A DNA stretch of 64,000 nt from Bactericera cockerelli (taxonomy: Eukaryota > Arthropoda > Insecta > Hemiptera > Triozidae), in NCBI GenBank assembly GCA_024516035.1, contig CM044959.1, positions 17,938,525 through 18,002,524 of the forward strand. The letters run 5' to 3'. Positions 1 to 12,500 of this stretch are shown piece by piece. Numbering within the stretch: position 1 is the first letter of the stretch; every line of letters begins with the position of its first letter. Position numbers and translations under genes: made by a program. The notes under the pieces are model-generated. The model was not told the origin of the DNA. It saw only the letters and a program-made list of their open reading frames with translations, and searched no databases.

Positions 1-1493
1 CGATTTTTAAATGGATCGACCTGAATTTTATTTAATAATTTTACTTCTAAATGATTCCTAAGTACTTTTTTAAACAAAAATATTTCATACAGGGTGGTTT
101 TTTTTCGACCAATTTTTTTTCTAAATCTTGAATAACTCAAGTTCGGTTAATTTTTTCGATAACAAGATAAGAATGTGTTTGTGTAATGAATACACGCACT
201 TTATTTTGGCATCAAAATTTTTTATACAGGGTGGTTCACAAGTGAAATAATAACTTGATTTTTTTTAAAACCGAGTTTTTTTAATTTTATATTTAGGATT
301 AATAATTCTCGTCTAATTTTACACATTTTTCGTTAGTCATATCGAAAAACAAAACTAAAGTGTTGTACAGGGTGAGACATAATTTTTTTGTAACACCCTG
401 TATATGGGCAGTCAAAGAGACGCAAAATTAAATACAAAGACTAAATATGCAAGAAAAACTTTGATTTTTAATTAAACTAAAAAGTTATGGTGTTTTAACT
501 AATATTGTCGCATGGACCACCCTGTAGATATTTTCTTAAACCATCATATGGGTAGTCGAAACTGTCTAAAATTCAACGAGGAGTCCAAATCTGAAAGAAA
601 AAAAATTAATTCATAAAGCCATGCTCAATTTTGTGTCTACACCTACCTACTTTTTATTTCAAGTTTTAAAATCATTCAGTGTGGACACCAAATTGAAAAT
701 GGCTTCAAATTCGTGTTTTTTACTTGTTTTTCCCACATGATTCGAAGTGTTCGTTGAATTTTATACAAATTAGAGTACCTACATGATAGTTTAAGAAAAT
801 ATCTACAGGGTGGTCCATGCGACAATATTAGTTAAAAAACCATAACTTCTTAGTTTAATTAAAAATCAAAGTTTTTCTTGCATATTTAGTCTTTATATTT
901 AATTTTGGGTCTCTTTGACTGCCCATATACAGGGTGTTACAAAAAAATTATGTCTCACCCTGTACAACACTTTAGTTTTGTTTTTCGATATGACTAACAA
1001 AAAATGTGTAAAATTAGACGAGAATTATTAATCCTAAATAAAAAAATAAAAAAACTCGGTTTTAAAAAAAATCAAGTCATTATTTCACTTGTGAACCACC
1101 CTGTATAAAAAATTTTGATGCCAATTGAAAGTGCGTGTATTCATTACACAAAAACATTCTATTCTTGTTATCGAAAAAATTAACCGAACTTGAGTTATTC
1201 AAGATTTAGAAAAAAAATTGGTCGAAAAAAAACCACCCTGTATGTAATATTTTTGTTTAAAAAAGTACTCAGGCATCATTTAGAAGTAAAATTATCAAAT
1301 AAAATTCAGGTTGATCCATTTAAAAATCGAAAGTTGACACCTCAATTTCTGACTTTTGAACCACCCTGTATAAAAAAAAATTCATAAATGAAACCGCATA
1401 ATTAGCACATGTACCCTAGATTTTTTTATTTTTCAAAAACTCTTTCAGGGGCCGAGTAATTTGAGGTGTCCAAGTTTGGTGGGACACCCTGTA
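1..1493. mobile_element. Palindromic ACAGGGTG-motif element, copy 1, left end cut by window
   Basis: The two arms are near-perfect reverse complements: the arm entering at base 1 mirrors the arm ending at 1493 (terminus ACACCCTGTA). A unique core of about 240 bp lies near 545-785. Each arm is divided by ACAGGGTG or CACCCTGT motifs roughly every 25-150 bp (near 90, 226, 366, 391, 517 on the left; 805, 930, 955, 1096, 1234, 1360 on the right). A complete copy at 53317-54972 shows that about 160 bp of the left arm lies outside the window. Short open frames inside are low complexity and not conserved as genes. Class unknown; a non-autonomous foldback-type DNA element is the best inference. Confidence 0.85.
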
Positions 1494-2142
1494 TACTTAG
1501 TAAACCTGTTTAGAGAAAAGTAGCGAAATTTCTAGATAGTTCGTCCATGCCAAACATCCTGAAATATTGCTACCGACCCTGAGCTACGGAGCAAACAAAA
1601 AAGATTTTAATTTGAGATTTTAATAAACACCCGTTTTCATCACTGTTTTATAATTACTTACATAAAAATTATTTCAAACTTCTTTTGCCTTTTTCCATAA
1701 TTATTTGCCTGCTTTTTAATAGAAACAAAGCTGCTCCTTCGCTCCCGCCAGGCAAAATTCTTTAAAATAAATTAGTGGATTCGGAATGTTTCAAACGAAG
1801 TAATTTTCTAATGCCTTCATTAATCTTGGACTTCCCACAGTTCACAGTTTGACAGATTTTGAGCTACTTAAAATTCACCAAGAGCAAGAAATTCCGAAGA
1901 CCCAAAAGTCTTGAGGTTATAATCCTGAATGACGCTATTCATGCGATCTCATTATTTCAAATTGTAAGTTTAATAATAATGTGTAACGCTCGGGGCTCGA
2001 ACCCCTACATATGGGTATTAGGAAATCTATCAGCACGCGTGGTGCACCCATCAAGAACTTAGACATATTGTACTAGTATACACATATACAATATTACATA
2101 TTGAATTTTATTCGTAAGGGCAGAACATTGTTTCTAAGGGTC
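1494..2142. other. No gene recognised
   Basis: AT-rich sequence with no convincing exon, RNA gene or recognisable transposon. A 67-codon open frame here has no family features. Confidence 0.5.
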
Positions 2143-2323
2143 ATGGCCCTTGTTCCAGAAAGCACTCTTACTCTCATAATCCCCAAATTGCCCTTTCAAG
2201 CATCACACAACGCAATCTTATTGGCAATTGTGTCCAAATCAACCAATCAGAGCGCATTGTGTGACAGTTGAGAGGTAGATTTGGAGATTATGAGAGTGAG
2301 AGTGCTTTCTGGAACGAGGGCTA
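2143..2323. mobile_element. MITE-like hairpin element
   Basis: The ends form a long imperfect inverted repeat: the left arm (GGCCCTTGTTCCAGAAAGCA) matches the reverse complement of the right arm ending at GAGGGCTA. The middle carries an AACCAATCAGAGCGC segment and a TGTGTGACA motif, shared with the related element at 9683-9843. No coding capacity. Target duplication not clear. Confidence 0.7.
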
Positions 2324-2373
2324 GATGTCCAAAAAGTCCATCAATAATTATTGATGGACTTATAATTATAATA

Positions 2374-2573
2374 TTCTTCAGTGGAAGGTAACAACCAGGC
2401 GAAGTTAATGCTCAAAGCATTTTGTACCACCTAACCCTCAGAGTCTTATTATTAAGTGGTCACAAACTCAAATTAGTGAGGAAATTCATGCATTGGGAGG
2501 GATTCGAACCAACGAACCCCTACGCTACCTGGATTACCAGACTAGCGCGTTAACCACTAGACTACCAGTGCAC
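2374..2573 (-). mobile_element. tRNA-derived SINE, family F
   Basis: On the minus strand a tRNA-like head (TGGTAATCCAGGTAGCGTAG then GGTTCGAATCCCTCCC) is followed by a body ending in AATAATAA-like sequence. Other copies are at 4660-4858 and 7188-7369, so this is a dispersed family and not a tRNA gene. The anticodon region reads like GGT (Thr), an inference from the head only. Confidence 0.75.
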
Positions 2574-4659
2574 GGTGGAAGTCTCCTCCTCCACAGTTAA
2601 CATTAAAAGTGCAGAGAATCAACATGGATTGTCCTTGAGAAAAATAACTCGATGGATGCCCCCAAGCTCCCTAGGGAATATTTCGAGCTCCTTTTCATGT
2701 CCAATTTGTCCATGCATGACCCAGTGTTCCCCCGACCTCGGGTAGCTAACGTCCTGCATGCTGTCTGATGCATGCAGGATGAAGCGTCTAATGACCCGCG
2801 AGTAAGAAAACCATCAGCAGTTAAGTTTTACGACACTGAGCTAGGAGTAGGAGAAGAATCAGAAAAAGCTGCTCGCCCCAATCACTTCAATCAAGCTCGA
2901 TCGATTAATCAAGATCTCTGCATACGAGAGAGGTGATACGTAAGCTACTCTAACAAATTAATTAAGACATTATCAAGTTGTTTTCTTATTATTAAGTCTA
3001 CAAGTGTGAGTCGGGCACCACCCGAAACAGCTTATGAGCGTCCTCATTACACTAAAGCATCGACTTAGTGCGGTTTGATATGCGCTGATGGTGCGGTCTT
3101 TTTGTACTTTTCGAAGCGTTTTACGAGCATTCGTGATGGTATCGTGATGGTATTAAAAAATATATTACAAGTTTATAAGTAATAATATTGCTTCTAAATA
3201 TCTCTATCATCATCGTTTTAACTACAAAGTATGTATAATCGTTTAGAAGACTTATGCATTTGATGTATGCGATAGTATGCGTCAGACATTCATGTGTGTA
3301 CAATCAGTCTATTAAGGTACCAAAGTAACAACTATCTAGCTAGCAACATACTTTACCTTATCAAATGGGAAAGCTTTCATTTACATGTTATTATTGTTAT
3401 TTTACTCAAGACCGGTGTTGGGGTTTTATTCGAAGTGAGGTTTATGAATTAATTCGGACGTTAAAACTAAGGTCCATTAAAATTCTATTTCTATTTGGTC
3501 AGCATAAATAAGGTCTAGTTTTATCGTGAACGACTGCAAGTCTCCAGTCTCGCAAGGTGTTAAGATATCAGCGAGCGTATTACCGAGATGCAATTTACAA
3601 GGCATTGTCTTGTCCTGGGTCTGCCTTAGCCTTGACACTGGGCAGGAGACTTGAGACTGGTGTCTCCTGTAGAAAGGATATGAAGGATTAGCGAGATGAC
3701 CGGTGGAGATTGAGATCAGGGATGGCCGAGGAGATAAGAAATAATAATAATAACACTCTTTAGTGAAAGCTAGAAACGAAAAACAATTTCTAATAATCAT
3801 AAAAGATTTAGTACAGAAAAAAATCTTTTTATAATGTACATGAATAATTTGATAATTTTAAATAATTTAATAACTTAACAAGAAATTTATAACAGATTTT
3901 TCAAATATTTTTTTTTTTTTCTTGATAACTAATTTCTAATTTCTTTAATACTTTTTTTCTAAGGGGTCATTCATAATTATATTTATGTCAAGACCATTTG
4001 TCAAATAAAAAAAAAATAAAAGAAAAAATTAAATTAATACCTACAAAGAAATTTCAGCACCCTTTTAAATTATAGATACGTACCAGAAGGAATTGAGATT
4101 TATAATATGTCAAAGCCATCCCTGATAGGACTCGTACAATACATAGTATTATCCCAAGTTATCCTTTACCTATCCTTAGTGTCCTTATTAAAGTTCATTA
4201 TAATGTGAGGATAAGCGATAAAGCATGGCCACAGCTCTACCTCTATTCTTACAATGGTAGGTAACTACTTTACCTAATGTGATTATTTATCACAATACTT
4301 AATTTTCTATACTAAGTAAGTACTTATTATAATATATTTATCACAATATTATAAAACTTATTTCTATAATATAGAAAATAGGCACCTGAACTCTAATCTT
4401 ATGAGATCTACTTAATCTTATATTGAGGTTTCGTGCATTGAACCTGGATACTGGAAACCCTCTTATTTCAGCGACTACTGTCACCTAGTTGGGCGAAACA
4501 GGCCATAATGAGATTACAAAATGATCTTCGTGCAGATATGCTATCGAGATTTCAAGAAATGTCTAGAAAAGATTACTTTAGAACTACTTATCTATACACT
4601 CTAATTTTTAACACTTTTACTTATTTTGCTATGTGACCGAATTTTAAATTAATAATATC
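2574..4659. other. Intergenic or intronic DNA, no gene recognised
   Basis: Mixed-composition then strongly AT-rich DNA. The open frames at 3121-3303 and 3477-3800 (minus) show no domain or splice context. A fragment of the family F tail lies near 3745-3765. Nothing else recognised. Confidence 0.5.
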
Positions 4660-4858
4660 TAATAATAAAACTCTTTAGTAAGAGGTAACCACCAGGCGAG
4701 GTTAATGCTTAAAGTATTTTCTACCACCTAACCCTCAGAGTCTTATTATTATGCGGTCACAAAGTCAAATTAATGAGGAAAAATTCATGCATTGGGTGGG
4801 ATTCCTACACTACCTGGATTACCAGACTAGCGTCTTAACCAACTGACAACTAATGCAC
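4660..4858 (-). mobile_element. tRNA-derived SINE, family F
   Basis: Same body and head as the copy at 2374-2573, with the head slightly shortened (part of the B-box side is deleted). Oriented with the tRNA-like head at the high-coordinate end. Confidence 0.7.
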
Positions 4859-5770
4859 CAACCAATGACTACCAAAATCAACTAAAGCACAGTCTATAGA
4901 AATGAGTACTACCTAACTACTTTTCGTCTTTAATCAAAAATATTTTAAGGCTCCACTGATACAACTCGGAATAAAAGCAAAAAAAAGTAGTCATATTTGT
5001 GTTGTATGATCATAATAAGATAATTAACTACTCAAACAAAATCGTGATATCAAATTTACTGTAAGTCGCCTTATTAAATTTTGACATACTTGCGGACTCG
5101 AATCACCGACCTCCACCAATAAAGCTTCTGAGGTTGGAATCGTATTATTATTATTATTATTTTTAATGCTACTGTCTACACTGTCTATAGAAATTAGGAC
5201 TCGTATGTGAGGCAATACCTGACAGATATATTATTGAATATGGACCATTTTTCTTTTTTATTATTTTGTACAAATAAAGTAACCAATATTCAATTTAATT
5301 CAAATTCAATTTCATAATAATATGATCGTATCGAAACTGGACCACTTTACTTGATTGAGGAATTTACATAGAAATATCCTGATCAATGGACCCACCACCC
5401 TGATGCTACGCGGAAAACATACCATAGCACCAACATCTAACTGTTCAGGTCATTTACTAAGCCAGACTAGGTGCTCCATTCTGATCTGTCTCAAAGTGTC
5501 ACTACTCTCACAAGTAACACTTAAGTGACTAAAGTGGTTTCTGAGGACGATAGCTACTTGGAAGTGTTATTAAGTCATTAGTCTTCTGATAACTCAATTC
5601 TAAATGAGAGTTTTATATCCTACCTACCTGATATCGGTATATAATTATTATAAAATGTAGCTTTAACTGGTTCAGAATGTATGTTATTTAGGTACATACC
5701 AACATACCTAAGGGTCATATACTGGTAGGTATTACTTCTATAAAACAAATATGTACATCGTAGTTTGTGT
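4859..5770. other. No gene recognised
   Basis: AT-rich sequence with a short ATT run near 5147-5160. No exon or RNA gene seen. Confidence 0.5.
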
Positions 5771-5936
5771 AAGTGTGCCCCGAAACCGCTTTCGCATTAC
5801 TTCAGGGCACTTTACCTTTACATACATGCCATTCCGGAAAATTTCGGTCAGTAATTTCCGCTCCGGTCGGGATTCGAACCTGCAATCTCCGGGTCAGTTA
5901 ACCAATGCTCTTAACCACTGAGCCACCGAGGTCGGC
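5771..5936 (-). mobile_element. tRNA-derived SINE, family A
   Basis: Minus-strand element with a tRNA-like head (B-box like GGTTCGAATCCC near 5875) and a body ending in CCGGAATGGCATG and GCGGTTTCGGGGC. Sister copies lie at 13455-13612 and 58895-59070, with a fragment at 49014-49052. Confidence 0.75.
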
Positions 5937-7187
5937 ATTCATCGTAGTAGGTATATTTTTAACTTTTTTTTTTCTTCTTTTTTTGGCAGCAATGAACATG
6001 CAGAATATCTGGAGGGAAACGACGAACTTTAAGTTCTTCTAGCCCTACCCTCCCTGCTGAAGATATTTATGTGTTTTACTCCCCATTGGAAATTACAATT
6101 CCTACGCGTTAAACATTCTATGCGCTCTGACAAAACAGTACAAGAGACAATGGGCTTGCTGCGTTTGCCAAAGGCTTGCATAAAACTACGTACAACTGCA
6201 ATGAATAACGATTCCGTCCTGGTCTTATGCAATCGACACCGAATCCTGCCCGCCCACCGATGGGGATATAAATAAATAAAGGTAATGTGTTTTCAATAGG
6301 ATTGTGAGTAACCATATCTCCGTGTACAGCCAATTCGTTATAGGTTCACCAAGTTCTCACAACTTCTCAGCTCACGACAGAGCTTTGCAATTGATTTAGA
6401 ACTGAACCAACAATAAAAAAAATCCTTTTCTCGACTGTTGAGTATACAAAGCTGCTGAAATTCCTCGCTCAGAATTTCATGTGGTCCCAGAATTGGTCGT
6501 GGCAATCGACCCAGGCCGAGATAAGTTTAAACTAGATAAACTACACGGGCTGTAGATCGTAAACCTCTATTATGTCACAATGGTTACGAGAGGTGCTGTG
6601 GGATAAAATGGAAAGTGCGAACTTACTCAGAGCTTATTGAAATAATGAGAACGCTGAAGCATATATCACCCTCAGATACACACATGACACATAAATCATA
6701 GCCATATGAGCAGCGAGACGCCAGACCCAGGCCAGACCTCAGCAACTGAAACTCGCATGTATCACCTAGTCCTGGACTCCATTCTTCCAACTAAACATGA
6801 GTATAAAAATTTTTATATTGTACAAAGAGCTCTGATGCTCGTTAAAAAAAAAAAAAAAATGGGCAAAGGTACACTGTAGGGACATCGGTACATACTTTAA
6901 AAAATAACCTCATAATAATGGTACCTAAGACCTATAGTACAGTCAATGGACATATTTACATTATGTATTTTGTCTTATGGCGAAAGAAAAAAAATCAAAT
7001 TCGTCAGTACAGATATTTCAGTACAGGCAGAGCTCTAAAATGCTGTAAATTTAAATATCGAAATTCTAGTCCAGGAATAAGCCATGTCAAAATTTAACAG
7101 AAGGTAGTTCGAAAGAGAGAACGACAATTGTGAGTTGTGTCAATCGTTTAGGTACCAATCTTCAGTGTGTTAGGTATAAGTTAATAA
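5937..7187. other. No gene recognised; possible retroelement remnant near 5975-6290
   Basis: The 5975-6290 stretch is more GC-balanced than its surroundings and shares an ATCTGGAGGGAAA-like phrase with sequence near 10100, so it may be a repeat remnant. The overlapping 60-70-codon frames on both strands have no recognisable domain. The rest is AT-rich with a 16-base A run near 6845. Confidence 0.4.
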
Positions 7188-7369
7188 TAATAACACTCTT
7201 TAGTGGAAGGTAACCACTAGGCGAGGTTGCTCAAAGCATTTTCTATCACCTAACAACTTATTATTATGTGGTTACATACTCAAATTAATGCACTGGGTGG
7301 GATTCGAACCAACGGATCCCTATGCTACCTGGATTACCAGACTAGCGAGTTAACCACTTGACTACCAGT
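7188..7369 (-). mobile_element. tRNA-derived SINE, family F
   Basis: Third copy of the family at 2374 and 4660, with the same CTCTTTAGTGGAAGGTAACC tail side and tRNA-like head on the minus strand. Confidence 0.75.
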
Positions 7370-9446
7370 TAGTCATAAGTTAAATAAAGCTGATTCTAGT
7401 GCACTTTTTTCAATCGGCTAGAATTCTCAAGAACAAAAAGATTTCTGCCAGCCCAACATTTGGCATCGTATACATGGACTCTTTGCGACTCTTACCAATA
7501 TGGACTGTACTGAATTATATATATTTTTTAATAAGTCCCACTAATTCGGCCCTGATTGTTGAGCGAAAAAGCGACATGGAAACGCATAGTTTGCCAAAAC
7601 CAGACCCAAGTTCTACATCTCAGAGTTCATTATGAAACAGAATGATAAATAAATACGTCGTTTCATATCACTTGTCAAAAACATGAGCGCCGGCTTATAA
7701 GGAATTTATTATTTCATACTCATCCAAATGTTAATTAAAGGCAAGGACATGCCTCGTAGAGTTAAAGGATTATAGCATGTGCCTATGCTGGACATACTAG
7801 TTTACCTACTTAATATCATGATTTATGAAATTTCAATCATGTTTATTTACAATAATGCACCCACAGTATAATAGCAATCTATGCAAATAAAACTTGATCA
7901 AGGGTGGTGATTATATCCATGACATTCTATCTCAACCCCAACGTCTGTTAACATTGGAAGGGGTGGAGAATCAGTAAAAAAAATGTTAGTCTCTTGAGTA
8001 TCACAATTTTTTACCTTCTCCTCGGTAAGATAAAATGTGAATCTTGTTGAATAATTTCAAATTTTATTATTTAATTTCCCTCTGTTATCAATATTGATTG
8101 AGGGGTAAAAACAGTACAACTTATGTTCTAGGTACAGAAGCAAAACCATTGCCATTTGAATCGATAATTCTACATACCTAGTTGTGTTGTGTTCGTTTTT
8201 GGAAAAAATAATAATATTGCCCCGATTTCAATTTTTTTCATATTTTTTACGGTGTGATGATTTACAAAATTAGTGGAGATGCCAAAACAACTTTTTTTTC
8301 GCCCGTTTAAGATATGGCTCATTTCTAACAAAATTAGTGGAGATGTCAAAACTACATTTTTCATCCGTTGAAATTATCGCACAATTCAAACAAAATTAGT
8401 GGAGATGCCAAAACTACATTTTTTCACCCGTTTAAGATATGGATTAGAAATGAAAATTGCTGTATTTTACATCCATGCTTGATGTAGCTGAACTTCAGTG
8501 ATGCGTCTGCCATTATTGTTTACAGCATGCGATCTCCTCTGTTTATCTACGTATAGGTCCACCAACTATATCAAATAAATTGGTATGGTCTATCGACACT
8601 TAAAACATATCATCATAGATATATTTTAAAGGGCAGCTGTCTTGTCTTTGCGTAGCTTAGTCAATTGGTTATCTCTTAAGACCTCAATGGGGAGGTCTAC
8701 TGTGGCAAAGTTCCAAACATGCCTTTAGCACTACTATGGTCTAAGTCTTTCTGTATTCAGATCAACTTTGTCAGCAAATCTAGGAAGAAATTTACCCCGG
8801 TCGGGATTTGAGGCCACAACTTGCGGGTTTAGCGACGAACGCGCTTTCTTTTTGGCCACCAAAGCTGGCACCTTGATTTGTTGGAGCCTTCTTATCACAC
8901 CTTGACTTAGAGTTCCTAGCGAGTCATTAGTTCTGAACTTTCAGGTCCTCATTAATGACTAGAGAAAAAGTAGTGTTAAGTTCCAAGTGCTTTGAACTGC
9001 GTCGTGATTGAGAGAAGTTTGAAGTGTTTTCTTTGCACTTTTATCATGACGAGAGTTCTTGGCTGTTGAACTGAGAACTGGAATTTGGCCCAAGTAGTTT
9101 TAAAGAACATATTATTCACCATAAGAGCATCACATTTTATTGAGCGAGTACTTATAGGTTTGAGGATAGGAGGGCGAATCTATTTTCTGTAAATCTATAG
9201 AATAAATCGAACCTTCACTTAGAATACTTGAGAACTTTTTTTAATAAAGCTAATGCAACTTTTTCATCATAATACTATTATTATACTTTTTTTACCAATT
9301 GAGGTTTATTTTATTGAATGCTCTTAAACATAGATTTTACATTTGAAGTGTGATATTTTGCTATTTAATAAGTATTTGGCAAAATTCAACTCTCACAATT
9401 TATTTATTTAACTTTCATATGTTATTCTTCTGTTTCGTGTGTTTCA
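7370..9446. other. No exon recognised upstream of the membrane-protein exons
   Basis: Contains the three-copy tandem repeat at 8263-8455 and a degraded tRNA-like SINE head near 8795-8850. The 78-codon frame at 7399-7635 has no family features. If it is part of the gene starting at 9448, this is intron. Confidence 0.45.
8263..8455. repeat. Short tandem repeat, three units of about 64 bp
   Basis: The phrase ACAAAATTAGTGGAGATG recurs at about 8263, 8328 and 8391, each followed by CAAAAC, a T-rich run and a CCCGTTTAAGATATGG-like segment (diverged in the middle unit). Periods are 65 and 63 bp. Confidence 0.75.
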
Positions 9447-9447
9447 G

Positions 9448-9594
9448 TGAGAGGTCATGGATTGTCCTGGACAATAACTTTAGTCATAGTATCCATAATT
9501 TCAGCTGTGATCGGGGCGATAGTCATGGTGACACTCCTCCATTGTAAACGACGTGTGTCTCCTGCCTCAGGATCTCATAGGAGTAGTAAGACTA
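9448..9594 (+). CDS. Membrane-protein exon A (transmembrane segment)
   Basis: Acceptor TGTTTCAG precedes 9448 and donor GTGAGT follows 9594. The exon enters in phase 2 and leaves in phase 1, matching the next exon. It encodes RGHGLSW, a hydrophobic helix of about 22 residues and the basic stop-transfer KRR. Confidence 0.8.
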
Positions 9595-12500
9595 GTGAGT
9601 ATAGAAATAGTTACCATATTTTTCGACAGTCGTGATGTGACAAAATCACAAGCCAGCGTCGATGGCAAGTTGAATATACCAGTAGCCCATTCCAAAAATA
9701 CTTTCCACTCTAGAAATCCCCCTTTCAACTTTCACACAACCCACTCTGATTGGTTAATTTGAACGCAATAACCAAACTGAGTACATTGTGTGACAATTGA
9801 AACGGAGATTCGGAGATTCGAACGTGTTTCTGGAACGGGGCTACAGTTCTCGTTCTGTCACTGAAGTTAAACATACGGAAGCGAGGTTAGTACTTGGATA
9901 GGTTTCCATCCGAATTCAATCCCTTGTGATCGTGGCTATTGCCGGCCCCACTCAGGCTGTGTGAAGTTAATTTGAGTAGCTGGTTAGTGAGTTTTATTTT
10001 GAAGTGTTAGAGTTGTTTTATTACTCTTATGGTCAAATTATGGATAAAATCGCAATCGCATAGGAACCATTGGCTTAAAAATTAACTCTCAAATAATAAT
10101 AATAACATGGCAAAAATTTGGAGGGAAAATTTTTAAAGCTCGTACAACCTACAACCACATGTACCTAGGTGTGTTTTTTTTTAAGCTTTATTAGGTAGAA
10201 CAAAAAATATATACAGTAGAATACAATGAAATATAAAGAAGAAAAAAAAAGAAGATTAAACAAATATACAAGAAAGAAAAAAAAAAGAGAAATATCCTAC
10301 CTAAAGGGCGGGGTTATTGCCTATGGCAATTGTGTGTTGTCCCCTGAACTAATCCACTCCCTCTCTCTCGTCCCCAGGAAGCTTCTTCTGTCTGGGGCGA
10401 CGGAGACGACGCAGTGTTCCCAGCTCGACCGCCTCCTCCCGACTGAACAACGAGCACAAAACGCTCAACAACCTGGGCCGCCATTGCCCCGCCCACAAAG
10501 CGACGAACGTCGACGTCGAGTCCCGAACGTCTTCGTCGAACAATCTCTGCTTCGTGTTCGCGCCGTGTGCGAAATCTGTGACGTCACCGCACGAGCTTCG
10601 CATGACGTCATTGAAGAAGAGCTCGAACCACTACACCGTGGAGGAGGGGTACCAGCACCCCGTGTACGGGGAGGGGGAGGAGCCGGTGTACACGGAGCTG
10701 GACAAGGTGAGATGCCCCGCCCCCCGCTAGGTATCCGGACTAGCGGTGCTGGTTCATGGTGGATTCATATTATTTCCATTCGATTTGCACCCTAAGACCC
10801 AAATTATGAAACAGGATTAGACTAGTAGTTCTGTAAACTGTAAACTTCACACATCAGATTCTCTTAATGAATTATAAATGTCATATCAAGGTTTAGGATA
10901 TCGAGACCATTCATTCAATACCCCACTCGATGGATTTTTTTTTTTTTTTTTTTTTTTTTTATAAACCCTGCCCCCTTTTGAGGTCCTTTTTTCACTTTTT
11001 GACCACAGTGCGACCCCTTTAGCTTCCAGTCACGAAATTTTATTACTGATTATAAAATATAATGTTGGACCACTCTACAAAATATCAAGAGCCTTGCTTT
11101 ATAAAATAAAATTAAAAAAATGATTTTCTTTTTTCACCAAAACGGCCCCCATGCGGCTCCGAGCGGCCCAAAAACAATAGGGAAAATTCTAGGACCACAA
11201 TAAACATATTAAACTTGAAGAATCCTGCCGACAGTTATCGCGGAACAGAGAGACAAACGAAAGCCAAATCGTCCAGTACTCCAGTACCCAAGATAAAATA
11301 GAACCTCAGTAAGTGAGGTTCTGCTTTAAATAATTCTGCACTATTCTTTAACACATCCTCAGGTGGGACTTTCAACCAATCACAGAGCATTTATATCAGC
11401 TGTGAAATAATAGTGGCTTGGATTAACAAATCCTAGATATTTAATCCTGCTTCATAATTCAGCCCTAAGGGCCACATTATGAAACACGATAAAAGTTGAG
11501 CTAAGCCTGACACGCCTTCAAGTCGGAGTTTTCAACCAATCACATCAGAGTGTCGAATATTGTTTTATTACTTCCGAGAAATTTCTAATATTAGAAATCG
11601 GAAGTATTGTGTTCGTTTTTGTAAAAAAAAAATATTTTTTTGCTCCGATTTCAATTTTTTTCATATTTCTGGACGTTTCATAACCTACTGAGTAAATTTG
11701 GTTTTGTGTCCGTCTGTCGGTCTGTCGATCCGTCGGTCTGTTAAAACTATTCCTTGTAACGCGCAAATCTCAGAAACTACTCGACCGATTTTGTTGAAAT
11801 TTTGCACATATCTAGAACTTTTTACTTAAACGCTTATATCTCGTGAACGGTACACCCGATTTTAATGAAATTTTGTAAGAATATGCATATTACTATTTTA
11901 CTTAAGTTATTTATATTTATTTTTAAATTAATTATAATTTGACTCTGATATATAAGAAAATCCGAAATTTTGGACAAAAAAGTCAAAAAATAAGAACCAC
12001 GACTTGCCGATACAGAATTTTTTGTGGAATCTAGAATTTAGAAAAAACGATTTCTACCATATAAATCAAATTTGAAGAAAATCGGTTCAGTTGTTTTGAA
12101 GATACAATTAATTTTGTATAAAATCTCAAAATTGGCACGTGTTAACAATGTGAAACAATCACGAGGAAGTATTGTGTCCATAATTGGCAGTGTTTTTTTA
12201 TAATATTATTATTCAGTTTTTTAATATTTACAAAAAAAATTCATAAAACTAGATATATTTGATAATAAACCATTTTAATCTGGGACCGAAGTTAATGCTT
12301 AAGATTTATCTGCTATGTAACTCCGGAAATTTGTTTGTGTATCATTTCCGTTCTACGTTAAAGAAATTCCATACTAAATATTTCCTCTCTTCCATTCCAG
12401 GTCTCTCACACCGCCGGCACTCCTGCCTATCAGAACACTGGATTTCTCCAGTGTGACATAGAACATGCCGAACACACATCTTCCAGATTCCATGCGTGCG

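Noticed and set aside
10226..10795. 189-codon plus-strand frame
   Set aside because: Overlaps exon B in a frame that does not match the splice phases and starts inside an A-rich repeat.
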